From contig NZ_CM002139.1 in NCBI RefSeq assembly GCF_000454545.1, forward strand, positions 3,780,478-3,833,106: a DNA stretch of 52,629 nt, in the 5' to 3' direction. The notes under the pieces are model-generated. The model was given only the letters and a program-made list of their open reading frames with translations, had not been told where the DNA came from and ran no database searches. Origin of the DNA: Xanthomonas cassavae CFBP 4642. Lineage in GTDB: Bacteria; Pseudomonadota; Gammaproteobacteria; Xanthomonadales; Xanthomonadaceae. The position numbers were made by a program, and so were the translations under genes. Below are positions 35,691 to 44,706 of the stretch, in pieces (position 1 is the first letter of the stretch; each line of letters starts with the position of its first letter).

Positions 35691-36725
35691 GTGGCTGCGA
35701 CCTCGCACTCTGCTCAGGCGTCTGGCTTGCCCGCCATTCCCGCCGCAACCGGCTTCATCGCCGCCGATGTCGGTGGCACGCATGTGCGTCTTGGTCATGC
35801 GCTGCAGACAGACGGCGGCGCGGTCGAGCTGGCGCATTACCGCACCTATCGCTGTGCCGACTACCCCAGCCTGGACGCCATCCTGGCCGACTTCCTGCAA
35901 CAGGTGAGCGGCGTGGATGCGGTGGTCATCGCCAGTGCCGGGATTGCACTGGACGAAGACACCTTCATCAGCAACAACCTGCCGTGGAGCATTTCGCCCA
36001 AGCGCCTGCGCAACGTGCTCGACCTGCGTCGCGTGCAAGTGGTCAACGATTTCGAAGCGGTCGCCTATGCCGCACCGCTCATGAAGCCGCGTGCGGTGCT
36101 GCAGCTGAGCGGGCCCACACCGCGGCATGCACGCGCCGCCGGTCCCATCCTGGTGGTCGGGCCGGGCACCGGGCTCGGGGCAGCGGTGTGGATCGATGCC
36201 AGGCCGCGCCCGATCGTGCTGGCCACCGAAGCCGGCCAGGTCGCGCTGGCCAGCACGCACGCGCACGAAGCGCAGCTGCTGCACATCCTGCTGCGCGATC
36301 GGCACTACCTGCCACTCGAACATGTCCTGTCCGGCCCCGGCCTGCTGCGGCTCTACACCGCCGCCTGCCAATTGCATGGCACCGCACCGCGGCTCGTATT
36401 GCCCGCGGCGATCACCCACGCCGCCCTGCATGAAGACGATGCGCTGGCACGCGAAACGCTGCAGGTGTTCTGCGCCCTGCTCGGCCATGCCGTGGGCGAC
36501 ATGGCCCTGGCTTACGGCGCGGCCGGCGGCATCTATCTGGCGGGCGGCATCCTGCCGACCATCGGCAGCTTCCTGGCAGCCAGCGCGTTTCGTGCGCGCT
36601 TCCTCGACAAGGGCGGCATGCGCGAGGTGCTCGAACGCATCCCGGTCAAATTGGTCGAGCACGGGCAATTGGGCGTGTTCGGCGCAGCCAATTGGTATCT
36701 GCAGCACCACGCTGACGTGTCGTAA
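35691..36725 (+). CDS. glk: Glucokinase
   Basis: A 344-residue Glk of the proteobacterial glucokinase family. It shows FIAADVGGTHVRLGHA (phosphate-binding motif), VVNDFEAVAYA and ILVVGPGTGLGAAVWID. It phosphorylates glucose, feeding the Entner-Doudoroff pathway. The start is GTG at 35691, with AAAGGA 6 bases upstream; the overlapping ATG at 35689 is in another frame. It lies 99 bp before a TonB-dependent receptor on the same strand, suggesting sugar uptake and phosphorylation are linked. Confidence 0.93.
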   Translation: MAATSHSAQASGLPAIPAATGFIAADVGGTHVRLGHALQTDGGAVELAHYRTYRCADYPSLDAILADFLQQVSGVDAVVIASAGIALDEDTFISNNLPWSISPKRLRNVLDLRRVQVVNDFEAVAYAAPLMKPRAVLQLSGPTPRHARAAGPILVVGPGTGLGAAVWIDARPRPIVLATEAGQVALASTHAHEAQLLHILLRDRHYLPLEHVLSGPGLLRLYTAACQLHGTAPRLVLPAAITHAALHEDDALARETLQVFCALLGHAVGDMALAYGAAGGIYLAGGILPTIGSFLAASAFRARFLDKGGMREVLERIPVKLVEHGQLGVFGAANWYLQHHADVS

Positions 36726-36824
36726 GCGATTGGCCGGGCGTTTCCCGAACGCGTGGCGGCAAGACCCCGCATCCGGCGAGCAGCGGCCCGCCGTCCATCC
36801 CTGTGCGTGATGAGGAGAGACATC

Positions 36825-39461
36825 ATGAAATACAGCACCACCCTGCTGTCCAGCGCGATTGCGTTGTCGTTGGCATTCACCGTGCAAGCCCAGGACGCTG
36901 CAGGCCAGCAAGCCACCGACCTGGATGCTGTCCAGGTGGTCGGCATCCGTGCCAGCCTGGAAAGATCGCTCGACACCAAACGCAACAACGCAGGCATCTC
37001 CGAGGCGATCACCGCCGAGGACATCGGCAAATTCCCCAGCACCAACGTGGCCGAAGCGTTGTCGCAGATTCCCGGCGTCACGCTGGACAGGCGCTTCGGC
37101 CAGGGCGAGCGGGTCAGCATCGACGGCACCGACCCCAGCCTGAGCCTGTCGTTCCTGGACGGCCACCCAGTGGCGCAGGCGATCTGGCTGTACGGCGAAC
37201 AACCCAACCGCGGCTTCGACTACACCTTGCTGGCGCCGCAGATCCTGGGCCGTGCGGAAATCCTCAAATCCTCCGAGGCGCGGCTGACCGAAGGCAGCCT
37301 GGGCGGCACCGTACTGATGCATACCCGTCAGCCGCTGGATCTGGAGGTCCACGAGGCGGCCGCCTCGATCGGCTACAGCTACAGCGACCAGGCCAGCCAG
37401 GGCAAGCCCAACGCGGCATTGCTCTACAGCTGGAAGAACCGCGCGCAGACCTTCGGTATCGCGGTGTCGGCGCAGCATTACGAAGAGCGCGTGGACCGCC
37501 GCGGCATGGAAGTGTTCGGCTACGCACCGGCCAGCAGTTTCGCCAATGCCACAGGCACGGTGCCGCCCGATGCCGATGTGCCCAACTCGATCAATGCCGC
37601 CTGGTTCCAGCAGGACCGCGAGCGCGACAGCGCCGTGGTCAACCTGCAGCTCAAGCCCAGCGAGGCGCTGGAGTTCAATCTGAGCGGCCTGTACATCAAC
37701 GAGAGGTTCGACAACTACAACCAGTCGATGTACAGCTTTCTGACCTGGAATCCCGGCACCGTTGCCGCGGTGGATCGCTTGGGCGATGTGCGCAATGGCG
37801 TGGTGACCAGCGGCCATTCCAGCGCCAATGCCGACCCGCTCGGCGGCACGGTGATCTACGACAACAACGTGCGCGAGTCGGAAGTCGCCACCAAGGGCCT
37901 GGACCTGCGCGGCGCATTTCGCGGCGAGGGCTGGGGCCTGAATGGACAGATCGGCCAAAGCAAGTCCGAGAACACCGACCTGTCGCAATACTTCATCGAG
38001 CCGTTCTACAACGGCGGTTTCAGCTGGGACACGCGCCGCGGTATCCGCTTCGACGACGCGGCCGGGGCACGCGACCCGGCCAACTGGGGCTCGGCCGGCG
38101 GCTGGTTCGGCAACAACGGCATCTTCTCCACCGAAAGCAAGGACACCTACGGCCAGCTGGATCTCAACCTGCAGTTCGACAGCGTATTCAATCAACTGCT
38201 GCTGGGCGTGCGCCACGGCAAACACGACGAGCGCTTCGAACTCAATGTCTATGGCGGCGTCACACCCGGCACGCTGGCCGACGTGGGCACCATCGGCCTG
38301 ACCGATCTGGACGGTTTCTATCCCGACCATGGCCGGCATGTGCAGGCGGGCCGCAACAATGTACTGAACTGGATCGGCAACAGTCCGGTGGATTACGCCG
38401 CACCCGATCCGGCCAGCTATCTCAACAACACCTGGGCGCTGCAGCAGACCAACAATGCCGCCTACGCGCAGTTGAATTTTTCCGGCGGCGGTCTACGCGG
38501 CAATCTTGGCGTGCGCTATGTCGATTCCAAGACCGAGGGCAGCGGCTTCGTCTACAGCGGCACGCCCTCGCTGGCCAACGCCGACAGCCTGTGGCAGACC
38601 CGCACCCGCAAGGAGGATTTCCTACTGCCCTCGCTGACCCTGTCGTATGACACCAACGCCGATTGGGTGTTCCGCTTCGCCGCGGCCAAGGTGATCGCCT
38701 GGGCGCCGTACAACCAGATGGTCAACAACACCTTCCTCAACGACACCACGCTGACCGGCAGTGGCGGTAACGCGGAGTTGTCGCCATACGAGTCGTGGAA
38801 TTTCAACCTCTCGGCCGAGTACTACTTCGCCCAGCAATCGGTGGTGGCCTGGTCGGTGTTCTACAAGAAGATCGAGAACTACATCGACACCAGTGCCAGC
38901 GTGGAGCGCCAGTACAACGCACTGCGCGATACCGCGCCGCAGAGCTGGGCGCAGTTGGTGGGCAGCAATGGCTGCACCGCAGACGGCTATTGCGACTACA
39001 GCATCCAGCGGCCGCGCAACGCCGGCCAGGGCAAGGTCAAGGGCTTCAATCTCTCGTTCCAGCAACCCTTCGGCGACAGCGGTTTCGGCCTGACCGGCAA
39101 CTACACCTACGCCAACGGCGAGAACAACACCGGCGATGCCCTGCCCTACCAGTCGCGCAACAGCGTGGCGTTCAGCCCGTACTTCGAGAAAGGCCCGCTC
39201 AACGCACGGCTGACCTACAACTGGCGCGACAGCTATCTGGCCGGCGGTTACGTGGCCGGCGCTGCCCCGGCCAGCGTGGACGACTATGCCGAGCTCGGTG
39301 CCAGTATCGGGTTTGCGTTCAGCCCGAACTGGTCGCTGCAGCTGGATGCACAGAACCTGCTGGACGAAGAGTACCTGCAGTATCTTGGCGACAAGGACCA
39401 CCTGGCCGGCCGCTACAAGAGCGGGCGACGCTACATGGCCACCTTGCATCTGAAGTTCTGA
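36825..39461 (+). CDS. TonB-dependent outer-membrane receptor, Xanthomonas/Caulobacter type
   Basis: An 878-residue receptor. A signal peptide covers about 1-22 (TTLLSSAIALSLAFTVQA). The TonB box is LDAVQVVG (about 32-39), and the plug contains ISEAITAEDIGKFPSTNVAEALSQIPGVTLDR, the signature of the Xanthomonas/Caulobacter carbohydrate-receptor group. A 22-strand barrel follows and ends with LHLKF, aromatic at the C-terminus as expected. The RBS GAGGAGAG is 6 bases upstream of ATG 36825. Placed beside glk it probably imports an oligo- or glucoside sugar; the ligand is unknown and no LacI-type regulator is adjacent. Confidence 0.92.
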   Translation: MKYSTTLLSSAIALSLAFTVQAQDAAGQQATDLDAVQVVGIRASLERSLDTKRNNAGISEAITAEDIGKFPSTNVAEALSQIPGVTLDRRFGQGERVSIDGTDPSLSLSFLDGHPVAQAIWLYGEQPNRGFDYTLLAPQILGRAEILKSSEARLTEGSLGGTVLMHTRQPLDLEVHEAAASIGYSYSDQASQGKPNAALLYSWKNRAQTFGIAVSAQHYEERVDRRGMEVFGYAPASSFANATGTVPPDADVPNSINAAWFQQDRERDSAVVNLQLKPSEALEFNLSGLYINERFDNYNQSMYSFLTWNPGTVAAVDRLGDVRNGVVTSGHSSANADPLGGTVIYDNNVRESEVATKGLDLRGAFRGEGWGLNGQIGQSKSENTDLSQYFIEPFYNGGFSWDTRRGIRFDDAAGARDPANWGSAGGWFGNNGIFSTESKDTYGQLDLNLQFDSVFNQLLLGVRHGKHDERFELNVYGGVTPGTLADVGTIGLTDLDGFYPDHGRHVQAGRNNVLNWIGNSPVDYAAPDPASYLNNTWALQQTNNAAYAQLNFSGGGLRGNLGVRYVDSKTEGSGFVYSGTPSLANADSLWQTRTRKEDFLLPSLTLSYDTNADWVFRFAAAKVIAWAPYNQMVNNTFLNDTTLTGSGGNAELSPYESWNFNLSAEYYFAQQSVVAWSVFYKKIENYIDTSASVERQYNALRDTAPQSWAQLVGSNGCTADGYCDYSIQRPRNAGQGKVKGFNLSFQQPFGDSGFGLTGNYTYANGENNTGDALPYQSRNSVAFSPYFEKGPLNARLTYNWRDSYLAGGYVAGAAPASVDDYAELGASIGFAFSPNWSLQLDAQNLLDEEYLQYLGDKDHLAGRYKSGRRYMATLHLKF

Positions 39462-39486
39462 TACACGTCTGCGACGACCGCATCGC

Positions 39487-39504
39487 GCCATCCGCCTGGA
39501 TGGC
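39487..39504. terminator. Bidirectional hairpin between the receptor gene and hrpA
   Basis: GCCATCC and GGATGGC form a perfect 7-bp stem with a GCCT loop, between two convergent genes. No T-tract lies on either side. It may end transcription from both directions. Confidence 0.5.
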
Positions 39505-39561
39505 CGATGCCCGACACGCCTGCGCAGCGGCGCATGCCGGGGGCGCAGACGGTCCGCGGCA

Positions 39562-42500
39562 TCAGCCGCGCAATGCGGCAACCCGCTGCGCCAGTTTCTT
39601 CGCCGAGACGCCGGATCTGGCGCCCAGCTCCTGCGCGAACACCGACACCCGCAGTTCTTCCAGATCCCAGCGCAACGCCTGCCAGTCAGTGCGCTGCTGC
39701 AACCCACGCGCGGCCGCATCGTCCAGTGCGTCCACAAAGGGCTTGAGCTCCAGCATGCGTGCCTGGTCGCGCGCCGGGTCGCGCTTGGCGCGTTCGGTCC
39801 GAAGGATCATCGCCTTGAGATAGCGCGGGTAGTTGGCCAGTGCCTCGGCCGGGGTCTGGCGCAGGAAGCCGGCATGCACCAGACCGCGCAACTGTTGTTC
39901 CATATCGTCCAGATTGCCGCGCGCCCAGCCCATCAGCGGCGCCTCCAGCAGTGGCTTGAGTTCGGCCACCGCAGCCAGGATGCTTTCGGCCAGTTTCAGG
40001 CGTTCCATCGCCTCGCCGAACAGACGCTTGCCGGCATCGTCGCGCCGATGCGCGAACGCGCCCGGGTCGCGGATTGCGCCCATGCCCTCGGCCAGCACCG
40101 CATTGAGCGCGGCATCGGCCAGATCGCCGCGCAGGCGCTCCTGCGATTCGATCGCCGCATACAGCAGGCCGGTCTTGGGCGACACCGGCAGCTGCTTGCG
40201 CGCCTGCTTGATCTTGTCGGCCAGGGCGATTTCCAGCAGCCGCCGCACGCCGCGCGGATGCGCCTGCGCTGCTTCGTTGCGGTCGGCAAAGATGCGTAGC
40301 GCTGCATCCTCGCCCTGCTCCACCAGCGCCGGATACGCCGGCACACCGGCTTCCCCAGCCACCTGTTCGGGAATCGGCGCAGCCGGAAACTCGCGCAGGC
40401 CTTCGGCGGCCAGCGCACGCCCCGCACGCGCAGCGAACGCCTGGCCGGCACGATCGCCGAAACGCGCACGCAGCGCGTCCAGATCGCGCGATTCGGCCAG
40501 GACCTTGCCGTCGTCATCGCGCAGCCGCAGGTTCATCAACAGGTGCGAATCCAGCGCGTGCTCATCGAAATCCAGCGCCGACACCTGCACGCCGGTAGCC
40601 TTGGACAGGAAGCGCGCCAGTTCGCCACGCATGTCGTCGGCCGACGGCAGGCTATAGGCCTCGTAGAACGCCCGGCCGAAATCCGGCGCCGGCACGAAGT
40701 TGCGCCGTTGCGCCTTGGGCAGGCTGCGGATCAGCGCCGATGCCTTGTCGGCAACGAAGCCCGGCGCCAGCCACGACAGCCGCGCCGGATCCAGCGCGTT
40801 GAGCAGGTGCAGCGGCACCTCCAGCGTCACGCCGTCGTCGATGGCGCCCGGCTCGAAGCGGTAATGCAGCGGCAACCGCGCATCGCCCAGCGCGAAATAC
40901 TTCGGGAAACGATCGGCCTCGCTGCCTTCGCCCGGCAGTAGATCGTTCAAGCTCCAGTGCAGGCTGCGGCGCTTGTCGGCCGGCAGCGTCTTCCACCAGG
41001 CGTCCAGCCCGCTGGCCGAATGCAGCTCGGCCGGAATGCGGTCGAGATACCAGCGCGCCTGCCAGTCCTCGTCGGCCACGATACCGGCGCGACGCAGCTT
41101 GGCTTCTTCCTCGCGCGCCTGTTCCAGCACCCGCAGGTTGTCGGCCACGAACGCCGCACGCGTGGTGATCTCGCCGCTCACCAGGCCCTGGCGCACGAAC
41201 AGGTCATGCGAGGCCACTGGATCGATCTTACCGAAGTGCACCGGCTTCTTCGGCGCCAGCACCAGCCCGAACAGACTGATCTGCTCGGACGCCACCACCT
41301 GCCCCTGCGCACGCGACCAATGCGCATCGAAATGCTTGCGCGCCAGCAGATGCCCCAATTCGGCGATGGCCCAGTCCGGCTCGATCGCCGCATTGGTCAT
41401 GCCCCAGACTTTTTGTGTGTCCAGCAGCGTGGCCGCCAGGATCCACGGCGGCGGCTTGCGTGCCAACGCAGAGCCCGGAAACGGCACGAAACGGCGTTGC
41501 CGCGCGGCCAGATAGTCGCCCTTTTCAGTGCGATGGCCGATCTGCGTCGGCAGGCCGGCCAGCAGCGCGCGGTGCAGCGCCTGATACGCAGCAGCACGTT
41601 CACGCTCACTGGTGCGTGCCGACGCATCGGTGGCCTCGGCCTGCCGATTGGGCGCAACCGCTGCAGGCTGCACGGATGGCGCGGCCGGATCGGCCTTGCC
41701 TTCGCGTGCCAGCCGCGCGGCCCGGTGCAGCTGTCCGCGCGTGGGCCGGTTGGCGTTGTGGCCATCGGCCCGCGGCGGTGCGCTGGCGCCGGCAAGCAGC
41801 GGCGCCAGCATTGCCGTGGCCGGCTCCTCGCTCCAGCCCAGTTCCTCGCACAGCAGACGCAACTGCCGATGCAGTTCGCGCCACTCGCGCATGCGCAAAA
41901 AGCCCAGGAAATGCCGGCCACACCAGTCGCGCAACTTGGACTGGGTGAGGTCTTCATGCACCTGCCGGTACGCCTCCCACAGCCGCAGGATGCCGACGAA
42001 TTCCGAGCGCGCATCGGCAAACAGCGCATGCGCGTTGTCCGCGGCTTCGCGCGCCTCGGGCGGACGCTCGCGCGGGTCCTGGATGCCCAGGAACGATGCA
42101 ATGATGATCATCTCGCGCAGGCAGCCATGCTGCTGCGCGGCCACCAGCATGCGGGCCAGCTTGACGTCCACCGGCAGGCGCGCCATCTGCCGGCCGGTCG
42201 CGGTCAGGCGGCGGTTGCCGTCGATCGCGCCCAGCTCCAGCAATTGCTGCCAGCCATCGGCCACCGCGCGCTCGTCCGGCGCTTCCAGGAACGGGAAGTC
42301 CTCGATCCGCCCCAGCCCGAGTTGCAGCATGCGCAGGATCACGCCCGACAGCGACGAACGCCGGATCTCCGGGTCGGTGAATGCCGGGCGCACGGCAAAG
42401 TCCGCTTCCGCATACAGCCGGTAGCAGATGCCCTCGGCAATCCGCCCGCAACGGCCCATGCGCTGGTTGGCGCTGGCCTGCGAGATCGGCTCGATATGCA

Positions 42501-43674
42501 GGCGGTCCAGCTTCTGGCGCGGGCTGTAGCGCTTGATCCGCGCAAACCCCGGGTCCACCACGTAGCGGATGCGCGGCACCGTCAGTGAGGTCTCCGCCAC
42601 GTTGGTGGCCAGCACCAGGCGCCGACGCGGGCCGGGGTTGAACACCCGGTCCTGGTCGGCGGCAGAGAGCCGCGCATACAGCGGCACCACTTCGGTATCG
42701 CGGTACTTGCGGCGCTCCAACGCATGGTGCGCATCGCGAATCTCGCGCTCGCCGGGCAGGAACATCAGCACATCGCCGCGTGGATCGAGGCGGGTGATGT
42801 CGTCGATCGCCGCCACGATGGCGTCGTTGACGGTACGTTCGCCGTCGCGGCCACCATCGTCGTCATCGCCGCCTGCCTCGCCTTCGAGCGGCCGGTAACG
42901 CACTTCCACCGGAAAGGTGCGGCCTTCCACGCTGATCACCGGCGCATTGTCGAAATGCTGCGCGAAGCGCTCGGTATCGATGGTGGCCGAGGTCACGATC
43001 AACTTCAGGTCGGGGCGCTTTTTCAGCAGCTGCTTGAGATAGCCCAGCAGGAAATCGATGTTGAGGCTGCGTTCGTGCGCCTCGTCCACGATGATGGTGT
43101 CGTACGCCGACAACCAGCGGTCGCTGGCGATCTCGGCCAGCAGGATGCCGTCGGTCATGAACTTGATGCGCGATTGCTCGCCCACCCGGTCGGTGAAGCG
43201 CACCTGGAAGCCCACCGTGGTGCCGAGCGGGCTCTTCAGTTCGTCGGCCACGCGTGCGGCCACCGCGCGCGCGGCAATCCGGCGCGGCTGGGTGCAGCCG
43301 ATCATGCCGGCGGCGCCGCGCCCGGCAGCCAGGCATAGCTTGGGCAGCTGGGTGGTCTTGCCCGAACCGGTCTCGCCGGCGATGACCACGACCTGCTGCT
43401 CGCGGATCAGCGCGATGATGCGCTCGGCTTCGCGCGCGATCGGCAACTGCTCGTCCAGGGTGATAGCAGGCTGCTGCTCGGCACGCGCCTGGCGCTGCCC
43501 CTGCGATGTCGCCAGTGCTTGCTCGAATGCCTCGCGCGCCTGCACATTACCCGGCTTGCCCTGCCAGCGCGACCACAGGCCCAGCAAGCGGCCGCGGTCG
43601 CGGCTCATCGCGCCATCGACCGCGCGGCGGCGCTCGCGCAAGGTGTTGGCAAGCTCGGTGTCGATAGCGCTCAT
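39562..43674 (-). CDS. hrpA: ATP-dependent RNA helicase HrpA
   Basis: A 1370-residue DEAH-box RNA helicase involved in mRNA processing and in rescue of stalled ribosomes. Walker A is GETGSGKT (100-107) and the DEAH box is 197-200 (IIVDEAHERS). The helicase core is followed by the HA2/OB-fold domain (AADNAHALFADARSEFVGILRLWEAY) and a long C-terminal DUF3418 region, full length as in E. coli HrpA (1300). The ATG lies 105 bp from the dps start on the opposite strand. Confidence 0.95.
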   Translation of the reverse strand: MSAIDTELANTLRERRRAVDGAMSRDRGRLLGLWSRWQGKPGNVQAREAFEQALATSQGQRQARAEQQPAITLDEQLPIAREAERIIALIREQQVVVIAGETGSGKTTQLPKLCLAAGRGAAGMIGCTQPRRIAARAVAARVADELKSPLGTTVGFQVRFTDRVGEQSRIKFMTDGILLAEIASDRWLSAYDTIIVDEAHERSLNIDFLLGYLKQLLKKRPDLKLIVTSATIDTERFAQHFDNAPVISVEGRTFPVEVRYRPLEGEAGGDDDDGGRDGERTVNDAIVAAIDDITRLDPRGDVLMFLPGEREIRDAHHALERRKYRDTEVVPLYARLSAADQDRVFNPGPRRRLVLATNVAETSLTVPRIRYVVDPGFARIKRYSPRQKLDRLHIEPISQASANQRMGRCGRIAEGICYRLYAEADFAVRPAFTDPEIRRSSLSGVILRMLQLGLGRIEDFPFLEAPDERAVADGWQQLLELGAIDGNRRLTATGRQMARLPVDVKLARMLVAAQQHGCLREMIIIASFLGIQDPRERPPEAREAADNAHALFADARSEFVGILRLWEAYRQVHEDLTQSKLRDWCGRHFLGFLRMREWRELHRQLRLLCEELGWSEEPATAMLAPLLAGASAPPRADGHNANRPTRGQLHRAARLAREGKADPAAPSVQPAAVAPNRQAEATDASARTSERERAAAYQALHRALLAGLPTQIGHRTEKGDYLAARQRRFVPFPGSALARKPPPWILAATLLDTQKVWGMTNAAIEPDWAIAELGHLLARKHFDAHWSRAQGQVVASEQISLFGLVLAPKKPVHFGKIDPVASHDLFVRQGLVSGEITTRAAFVADNLRVLEQAREEEAKLRRAGIVADEDWQARWYLDRIPAELHSASGLDAWWKTLPADKRRSLHWSLNDLLPGEGSEADRFPKYFALGDARLPLHYRFEPGAIDDGVTLEVPLHLLNALDPARLSWLAPGFVADKASALIRSLPKAQRRNFVPAPDFGRAFYEAYSLPSADDMRGELARFLSKATGVQVSALDFDEHALDSHLLMNLRLRDDDGKVLAESRDLDALRARFGDRAGQAFAARAGRALAAEGLREFPAAPIPEQVAGEAGVPAYPALVEQGEDAALRIFADRNEAAQAHPRGVRRLLEIALADKIKQARKQLPVSPKTGLLYAAIESQERLRGDLADAALNAVLAEGMGAIRDPGAFAHRRDDAGKRLFGEAMERLKLAESILAAVAELKPLLEAPLMGWARGNLDDMEQQLRGLVHAGFLRQTPAEALANYPRYLKAMILRTERAKRDPARDQARMLELKPFVDALDDAAARGLQQRTDWQALRWDLEELRVSVFAQELGARSGVSAKKLAQRVAALRG

Positions 43675-43779
43675 TGATTGAGGAGTGTGAAAGATTGAAT
43701 GACGTTTGATCCTTTAGCCTGTCCATTGTGACGCCATATCCATTCCATCAGACATCCATCCCTCGGTAAGGACCATCCC

Positions 43780-44328
43780 ATGTCCAAGAAAAAGAACGCC
43801 AACAAGCCTGTCGTCGTCAACGATGCCCTGCCGGTCGCTGCCGCCTCCGCGCCGCATATCGATATCGGGATCAAGGACGCCGATCGCAAGCAGATCTCCG
43901 ACGGCCTGGCTCGCTACATGGCTGACGCCTTCACCCTGTATCTGAAGACCCACAACTTCCATTGGAATGTCACCGGGTCGATGTTCAACTCGCTGCACAC
44001 CATGTTCGAAACCCAGTACACCGAGCAGTGGGCGGCGCTGGACGAAGTGGCCGAGCGCATCCGCGCCCTGGGCTACAACGCACCGGGCTCGTACCGCGAA
44101 TTCGTCGCACTGACCTCGATCCCGGAAGAGCCGGGTCTGAGCGACAGCGCCGACTGGCGCGAGATGGTGCGCCAGCTGGTCAGCGGCAACGAAGCGGTCT
44201 GCCGCACCGCGCGCAAGGTGCTGGGCACCGCCGACGACGCCGGCGACGACCCGACCGTGGACCTGCTGACCCAGCGCCTGCAGACCCACGAAAAGTACGC
44301 CTGGATGCTGCGCTCGCTGCTGCAGTAA
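43780..44328 (+). CDS. dps: Dps-type DNA-binding ferritin
   Basis: A 182-residue Dps/miniferritin that protects DNA from peroxide by oxidising iron inside a dodecamer. The ferroxidase motif KTHNFHWNVTG and the following H-x-MFETQYTEQWAALDEVAERI (His, Asp and Glu ligands) are complete. A Lys-rich N-terminal tail (MSKKKNANKP) may bind DNA. It is divergent from hrpA. No OxyR site was identified with confidence in the 105-bp spacer. Confidence 0.95.
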   Translation: MSKKKNANKPVVVNDALPVAAASAPHIDIGIKDADRKQISDGLARYMADAFTLYLKTHNFHWNVTGSMFNSLHTMFETQYTEQWAALDEVAERIRALGYNAPGSYREFVALTSIPEEPGLSDSADWREMVRQLVSGNEAVCRTARKVLGTADDAGDDPTVDLLTQRLQTHEKYAWMLRSLLQ

Positions 44329-44329
44329 A

Positions 44330-44386
44330 CCCCAAGGGATTCGCTCCTTCGGGGCTGCCCATGGTTCGCTGAGGCGAAACCATAGG
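44330..44386 (+). terminator. Two tandem hairpins after dps
   Basis: The first hairpin (44330-44354) pairs CCCCAAGG with CCTTcGGGG with one bulge. The second (44359-44386) pairs CC-ATGGTT-CGC with GCG-AACCAT-GG with two bulges. The first starts 2 bp after the dps stop, so it is likely the dps terminator. Confidence 0.6.
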
Positions 44387-44706
44387 TTCCTGCTCGGTCT
44401 CCTGCCGTACCTGCGTGTGGCCGCGTACCCTCATCCGGCGCTGCGCGCCACCTTCTCCTCCATAAAGGAGGACAATGTCCCGGTGGGAGAAGGGATCAAA
44501 GCCTCTTTATCAAAGCCCCTCTCCCGCCGGGGGAGGGGTTGGGGTGAGGGCCCCGGGGCGACGCCTTGTGCAACTCGCCCCTGCCGGCATCTCACGCACC
44601 GCTGGCCAATCCACCAACTGCCTCACGGCAATTCCTCAGGCCTCCACGCGCACTATCGCTACGCTGCAGACCAGCCAGGGCTTGACCCGCGCGGTATCCT
44701 AGGTCG
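44387..44706. repeat. Dispersed Xanthomonas hairpin repeat before recQ
   Basis: This spacer carries the ACCCTCATCCGGCGCTGCGC and CCACCTTCTCC phrases and the hairpin CCCCTCTCCC-GCC-GGGGGAGGGG (44516-44538). I recognise these phrases as a recurring intergenic sequence in Xanthomonas genomes, though this is from memory. A nearby TCAAAGCC-like direct repeat (44496-44520) is visible. No gene is seen in it. Confidence 0.5.
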
